From Tubiluchus corallicola (lineage: Eukaryota > Priapulida > Priapulimorpha > Priapulimorphida > Tubiluchidae): DNA of 64,000 nucleotides. The translations under genes were made by a program, and so were the position numbers. The stretch lies in assembly GCA_030141605.1 (NCBI GenBank), contig JAQGDQ010000262.1, positions 216,978 to 280,977 on the forward strand, in the 5' to 3' direction. Of this stretch, positions 58,401-64,000 are shown piece by piece. Numbering within the stretch: the stretch's first letter is position 1; each line of letters begins with the position of its first letter. The notes under the pieces are model-generated. The model searched no databases. It saw nothing but the letters and a program-made list of their open reading frames with translations, and was not told the DNA's origin.

Positions 58401-58750
58401 CCCCCCTGAAATAGGCCCCGAGTGTGATATAAGATATAGTTTATATTTCTTTCCAAGACTTGATGGATGATGACTAAATTGACGATAAAGTGAACGGGGA
58501 TCCCCAATTGCCAACTAATGCGAGCTAATCTGTTTAGACGACGCGCTGCGTATGCGGATGTAGAGAGCGTCAGTTTCCGGTTGTCTCTGGTTCCTGGTTT
58601 CTGTCGCAGATGGCATCTGGATGAGTGATGACAAATACCATAATGATAAGCACCTCAATAATCTATGAATGAGTTTTAATAGGTAATTTTAATGAGTTGT
58701 TTTACTTGTCCGGGTTCACAAATTAATAATTGAGTATGTACAAATGAATC
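55441..58750. other. Non-coding stretch with one miniature element
   Basis: No recognisable gene. It contains the TTAA-flanked element at 56886-57207, a G/C-rich patch at 58070-58110 and 58360-58410, and a short (GA)n at 58295-58322. A plus-strand GTAAGT at 56041 follows an open stretch with no homology I can see. Confidence 0.4.
56886..57207. mobile_element. piggyBac-like miniature element, shorter copy
   Basis: TTAA at 56882-56885 and 57208-57211; ends CCCTTTCATA and CTGAAAGGG. It is close to 15957-16413 but has one palindrome (GTATCTCGTGGGATAC) and an internal deletion after GACTTTGTACAG. Confidence 0.8.
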
Positions 58751-59055
58751 CAGGTAATAAAGTCACAGGCAAAGAGTTACAGATGAAAAAGTTATAGAAA
58801 AAAGTCACAGAAAAAAGAAATAACCCTAACCCCAGTCCTAACCTTAACCATAAGCCTAACACTAACCCCATACCTAATCCTAACTCTAACCCTAACCCTA
58901 ACTATAAACCTACCCTAACCCTAACTATGACTTGAATATTTTTGTTTGATTACTTGACTTTATTTCCTAGCCAAAATTGGGACTTTTTTCTTTCGAGTTT
59001 TTTCCTAGCCAAAATGGCGACTTTTTGATGACTTTTTCCTGTGACTGTATTACTG
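58751..59055. mobile_element. Inverted-repeat element carrying a CCCTAA-rich core
   Basis: The left end CAGGTAATAAAGTCACAGG and the complemented right end CAGTAATACAGTCACAGG are inverted repeats. Between them (58822-58926) lies a degenerate array of CCCTAA/CCTAAC units, with perfect runs near 58885 and 58915. The second half repeats TTTCCTAGCCAAAAT. The superfamily is unknown. Confidence 0.6.
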
Positions 59056-62000
59056 TACAGGCAGACTGTGAATTCGTTTAGGGCAGGAGACGGAGCGGGT
59101 AAAAACAGCAGGAAAACGGCAGTTCATAATTTCACAGTAATCTCACAGTGACCGTTTATGAAAATTCTAAACTGGCATCTTTCTTAAACTGTAAGATGGT
59201 TGGATCGTGTAATCCACATAGAAGCAGCTACTGGTAACTGAAGAAGATTGTATGAGCTGTCATTTGAGCTAATAGAAAATGGATGGAGAAGTGGTCTTTC
59301 CTACCTACAACTTATGAACAGTGACTAACAAACAATGCAGGGTTGCTTTGCCTTGAGCAAGTTCGATACTGTGCTTGGTAGATTTTAGAGTAAAAAAACC
59401 TGCGTAAAGAATAAAACTTCCACCCCTGGCTTTTCAAGTCTTGTATGCATAATATTCTATACAGATCTATAATATTAAACCTGATTGTTCATGGAGCCAA
59501 GAATCAATGCATGGAAAGATGCGTAGAAAGTGTCATCACACTAAAACACCAACAGAACTCATTTCCGGCGGTTTTAGTTGGAAGAGACTGTTCCTCAAGG
59601 ATTCAGCGAAGAAACGCGAGAACTTCCACAGGAAAACGGGATGCAGCTTTGTTGGGAATTTGAGATGGTGAATACTGCGATAATAAAAGACGGGAACAGA
59701 GGAGTTCATCGGCAAAATCTGTTGCTGTGACATTTAGAATTCGAGCTGGCTGTAGCTGTGGTGGCATCGCAGAGAAAAAATTAAAGGAACGTAATACAGT
59801 TTTTGAAAGTGACATTGTTGTGAAGAAGCTGTAGGAAAGAATCAATTGGAGGAAGGATGCAGGAAGGAACACATTTCAGGGGAATACACACATAACCACT
59901 TGACACCAGTGCACGATACAAAGAAGGTAAAATGTACATCTTTTAATTATTACATCATTTGCGTGAATACGAACATTGGCAAATCATGGACCGAGTTTTG
60001 AATTTTTAAATTTTTTGAGGCTTGACTGAGAAGGGAATTGAATTGATTACAAGCCTAGCGTGCAGGTTGGCCGCGCAACGAGAGTTAGTTGAGTTGCTAT
60101 GGCCATTTTGTATTCTGTCACCGAGGTACGAGAATCTTCAAACTGCCTTTTTTTCACACGTAGCGGTCCTAGATAGTAGTGAAACGACCATAACGTTGTA
60201 ATTTTATCGTTTTTTCTTATTACATTAAAAAGTTCTTGTTGTTGCAGTTCATTGTTTTCTGCGAAAATCGAGCGAAATTCTGATTAAACTGTATATTCAT
60301 CACGGTTATGACCGGTTGGACCGGGCAGCAGATAAGAGCTGCTGCGTTTATTATGTTGTACCCAAGAGAGCTTAGCACGAACTACACTTAGATATCAGAT
60401 AGTGTAAACATCTCAACCTGAAGATTCTGTTTGCCTTCTGATAAATTTGCATCCAGTCTGCTTGCACGAAAGCGTTCTTTATTGTCACAAGCAGCGTCAT
60501 TTTATAGCACTGAGTGCCATGCTTTACACGAGGATGCTGCCACGCAAGGTAGACCAGTTACTAAGAAGCTTGAGTTTACAGTTTGAGTAAGTTCTAAGTT
60601 CTTTCTTTCTTTTTCTTTTCTGATTTTTCATTATTTATAACTGTTTTATTAGTCATTTCAAGTCATGTGATGTCAGTGCTGTTTGTGGAGCTAGATCGCT
60701 CGTAACTACAAAAGTAGGCATCGTAGGGTTGGTGTTAAGCGTAAGTTTAATTTTGCTTGAATAATGATGTTCAGAGTTAAATCTAGCGACGAAAATTGGC
60801 TCAAAGTTACTGGCCGCTGCTGGTCTCTTTCTTACTTTCTTAACTTTATTACACAATGGCTTCTTTGGCGTTCATATGCGTGGGGGGTACTTGAACGTTG
60901 CAACAGTTGTTTAGCATGCTTGCTCAAGCGTATCAGGTATTAATTGTTACGGGCCATACGGGCCAGGTTGTTGTATTGTAGCATGTTGCTAAACACACCT
61001 GTAGCGTACGTAGTGTTACAGCCCAGTGCAAATTAATTAGGCCTATTTGCTAAGCCAGTTTATGGTATTATAAACCTTAAACAGCAAAAAGGCCTTTCGG
61101 GTACAACTCTCTCACCAGTTTTACTGCAGAAAGAACAGTGTGTGCATATATCAGTTAAATGATATTGAAGAAATGTGAACAAAATGTTTTTCCGCGTTCT
61201 TGCTACAGAACTACTCTCTCGCCACTACATTCGAATTACAAATTCTGACTCGGGATACCGAAGGTTACTTTGTGAGCTAACAGGTACAGTCAGCATCCTA
61301 TGTGTCACGTGACCACGTAGAATGTGCCAAGCACACGTTTAGCTTGTCAGCATCATCGGGTCTATCGTGTGGTCTGTGCGTAAGTTTCGAGTACACGTTA
61401 TTGTACAGCACGCTTCAGTTTAGATGGCTTTTTGTTGTATCCAAATAGGAGCAAAACTAAAGTAATCGTTGTTTTGGTGTGTGCCAGTCAACTCAGTCTG
61501 CTGAAGTACAAAGGCTTCGTCTGGGAAGGAGAAATAATGTTTAAGGGTAACAGCTCCTAGGTTTATTTCATCTGCTCGTTGTGCAATTATTCTTAAAATA
61601 CTTCAACTGGGACGGGGGAAGACGAAAGTTCTGGATGTCACGGGATGCGTAATGCAGGACCTGTGCCAAATTATTGCAACGTAAGCTTCAAATTTATTTT
61701 AGATTATTTAGTAGATTATTTTTTGATAGCACCGTTTTGTGGGAATAGGACTGCAATTTTGCGATTGAGAGATTAAGCTTCAGGTTTCGATCGCTTTGGT
61801 TGATCTGGAGATTTAGTTACGTCGTTACGTTTTTTTGTTTTAGCAATGATTTGAGTTCAGATTCCAATTTATTCGTCTTATATGAATTTATATAACATCA
61901 TAACATACATTATTTCATTATGAATAAGTCAGAATAACCTAAACTGCATAGAGTTGCACACAGTACTCAGTTGTTGTCCATCCTCTTTGTTACTTATCTA

Positions 62001-62064
62001 TACATATTCACAAAACAGAAATCTAATATTTTTAACATTTTTCTTTGGCCTACTCACTAACACC

Positions 62065-62245
62065 AAATTTAATTTCAAATTCAAATTCAGTTTATTTCAC
62101 CATCAAACTACAATAATACAAATATACATGTACAACTTCTTGTATAATTGAAAACAGCAAAAAAAAAATAATTTCAGATTCCCTAGGAATACTATATTAA
62201 GGTTTTGAATTTTGCCACATGGTAGCTAAAAAGGGGACAAGTTAC
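62065..62245 (-). mobile_element. LINE (L2/CR1-like) 3'-end fragment, copy 2
   Basis: The minus strand reads GTCCCCTTTTTAGCTACCAT, then TACATGTATATTTGTATTAT and a tail of AATTTGAATTTG. It matches 25255-25420. Confidence 0.55.
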
Positions 62246-63483
62246 TCACTGATTGTGAAGACCACATGGTCAGTGAAAGGTCACTGTATAGATTCTTGGC
62301 ATTGGCAATCTTGATGATCTTTGGTCCGTCACGGTCACCATGTGTTCTTTTCCATACCACTATTATTTGTGACCCTTAATTGATTCATCTTAATTTATGA
62401 CTCTTAACTTGTCTTAATGCATTAATTAACATTAATGTTATTAACATTAACACTGTTTTAACTGATAATATTTGTATCGTTAAAAGTTAACTATTAAATC
62501 TGGAATCTCTTTATATGACATTTTCAGTTTTGCTTGCTGATATCGTGGTTTGATTGAATTTATTTCGTACAAAAAATAGTATTTAGGAGTAATAAGTTTC
62601 TTTTTGGGCCTACCATTTTGCCTGATCGTTTTTGAAAACGTTGGTACCCAATGCTTTTATTAAAACTCGTCTCATCTGTGGTACAAATCCTTTTTTTACC
62701 TGGACACAACCAGTGTGAACATCTTATACATGAAGCTTATTGAACTCGGTGTTACATCTTGATAGCGTGCAGTTTTTAAGCTGCCTATAACGTATAGAAC
62801 GTATAGCTATAGCGTTCTTGCAAACTATAAACTGCAAACACAGCATCACTCCCATCCTTCGTACATTTACCTGCAAATATTTGCTGATGATAGGAGGATG
62901 TAGTGTTGTGTGTGCTACATGCACCTGAACTCAATACATATAGGCAATATTTATATCCTTCAGGGTCTAAATGCCTTTGCCATGGTGACAAGAAGGGCAA
63001 AGTGCGCGTCAAAAAGTTTCTGTCTTTAAAGCTTGACGAGGAACAAACTGATGATGTACTTTTTTCTCACCAGGAAGCGCTACTAATGCGCAAAGAGAGC
63101 CCTATTTAGTTCTTCTGTGCCCCCTGCAGTTAAAGATGATTAGAGATGATTATTTTCCGTCTTAGCGCTGTGGTCCATATGAAGGCGTGAAAGTGCTGAA
63201 TTGGCCTTTAATGGTCTCATACTAGTTTGGTTAATGCAAAAACAAAAATTTGTTAGAGTTTGTAGTATTTGGCTCGGTAATCTATGGGTTTCTAATTTGT
63301 TTATGTATAAATTGTATTTTAGATACATATGCAAACCTTGTCGTGTATAATAAACACAGGGATTGCTGAACGAACATGGAGAAGAGTAATGCGCGGCATT
63401 AAGCACAATTGAGCAGTATTTTTTTTAAATGAAATATCTTTCCCGAAGTTTAAATGCAGAAATAATTCTTTTGTTTGAAAACG

Positions 63484-63497
63484 TGAGAGAGAGAGAG

Positions 63498-63544
<47 letters not shown>

Positions 63545-63548
63545 GAGA
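63484..63548. repeat. (GA)n microsatellite
   Basis: About 65 bp of GA dinucleotides with two single-base interruptions. Confidence 0.9.
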
Positions 63549-64000
63549 TGTGATTTTTAGAGTAGACTCAGCAGAATGTAGTGTTGACTCGGTTGCCGTG
63601 TAAACTGGAGTTTATTTTGGCGGTTAATACGGTCGTGGTACTCGTCTTAATTCCACCTATTATCCATTGCATCCATCAGCCGATAAGCACCCCGTCCCAT
63701 CTCGCTTACAACGGAGGTCACTCGCAGTTACTTCACCCCACGGCTTTGAACTCTCCCACAACTTGATAAGCCCGGAATGATGACGATCAGCTTGTACAAT
63801 GCTCGTGTCTATGCGCGCAGTAATACCTGGCTGAGGCTGTGAGAGAGGCTAATGTATCCACCCAATTATTTCCATCTCATCGTGGTAGAGGATTTGTGAA
63901 TGACATACGTTGTGGTTATTATAATGAACTGTACAATCTGCCGGGTTTATCGTTGAAAATGAACAGGGATATGGTGTAAGCAGAGCAACGGCCCGGTTCA

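Larger units (their letters stand above)
59056..64000. other. Non-coding right end
   Basis: No gene recognised. It holds an LINE 3' fragment (62065-62245), (GA)n at 63484-63548, and open stretches (for example 61534-61690 before a GTAAGC) without homology I can name. Confidence 0.4.

Noticed and set aside
60099-60125. A first exon reading MAILYSVTE before GTACGA, reminiscent of longin-type SNAREs
   Set aside because: Nine codons only, and no downstream exon with a matching longin domain was found.
61534-61690. Open stretch with LQLGRGKTKVLDVTGC before a GTAAGC
   Set aside because: No start codon, no recognisable homology and no partner exon; kept only as part of the unassigned right end.

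Overview
The window is nuclear DNA of an invertebrate animal: visibly AT-rich, with long introns, no operons, and full of miniature DNA transposons, non-LTR retrotransposon scraps, one tRNA-derived SINE, minisatellites and microsatellites. The phylum cannot be fixed from this stretch. Two recognisable protein-coding genes lie head-to-tail on the minus strand. I rebuilt both exon by exon, using splice sites, intron phase and remembered human protein sequences.

VAC14 (1033-17828, minus) is 3'-incomplete. Twelve exons give 500 codons plus two bases in one unbroken frame, and the last third of the protein lies left of position 1. VAC14 is the HEAT-repeat scaffold of the PIKfyve/Fab1-FIG4 complex that makes PI(3,5)P2 on endolysosomes. 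Its intron 8 is a textbook minor-class (U12) AT-AC intron, with matching 5' splice site and branch site, and a hAT miniature element sits inside it.

RBL1/RBL2 (22511-51206, minus) is a complete p107/p130-type pocket protein. Twenty-three coding exons sum to 3108 bases (1035 residues plus stop). They carry the N-terminal cyclin-like domain, pocket A, a spacer with a cyclin-docking KRRLF motif, pocket B and a CDK-site-rich C-terminus. A perfect E2F site lies about 100 bp upstream of its ATG.

The two genes are separated by about 4.7 kb (17829-22510) holding a 36-bp minisatellite and transposon remnants. The stretch 51207-64000 has no gene I can recognise: it holds simple repeats, a piggyBac-like miniature element, a foldback element carrying a telomere-like CCCTAA tract, and an LINE 3' end.

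The most unusual theme is tandem repetition on top of splice signals. A 41-bp unit repeated ten times contains the real acceptor of pocket-protein exon 16. A perfect 44-bp duplication spans the real donor of VAC14 exon 5. A 24-bp unit repeated about 30 times, each with an acceptor-like TTTATGCAG, stops about 17 bp before VAC14 exon 12. A 96-bp unit in pocket-protein intron 2 carries a donor-like GTAAGT. A second theme is a miniature-transposon family with 6-bp target duplications (three copies) that shares internal sequence with a pogo-like element having different ends.
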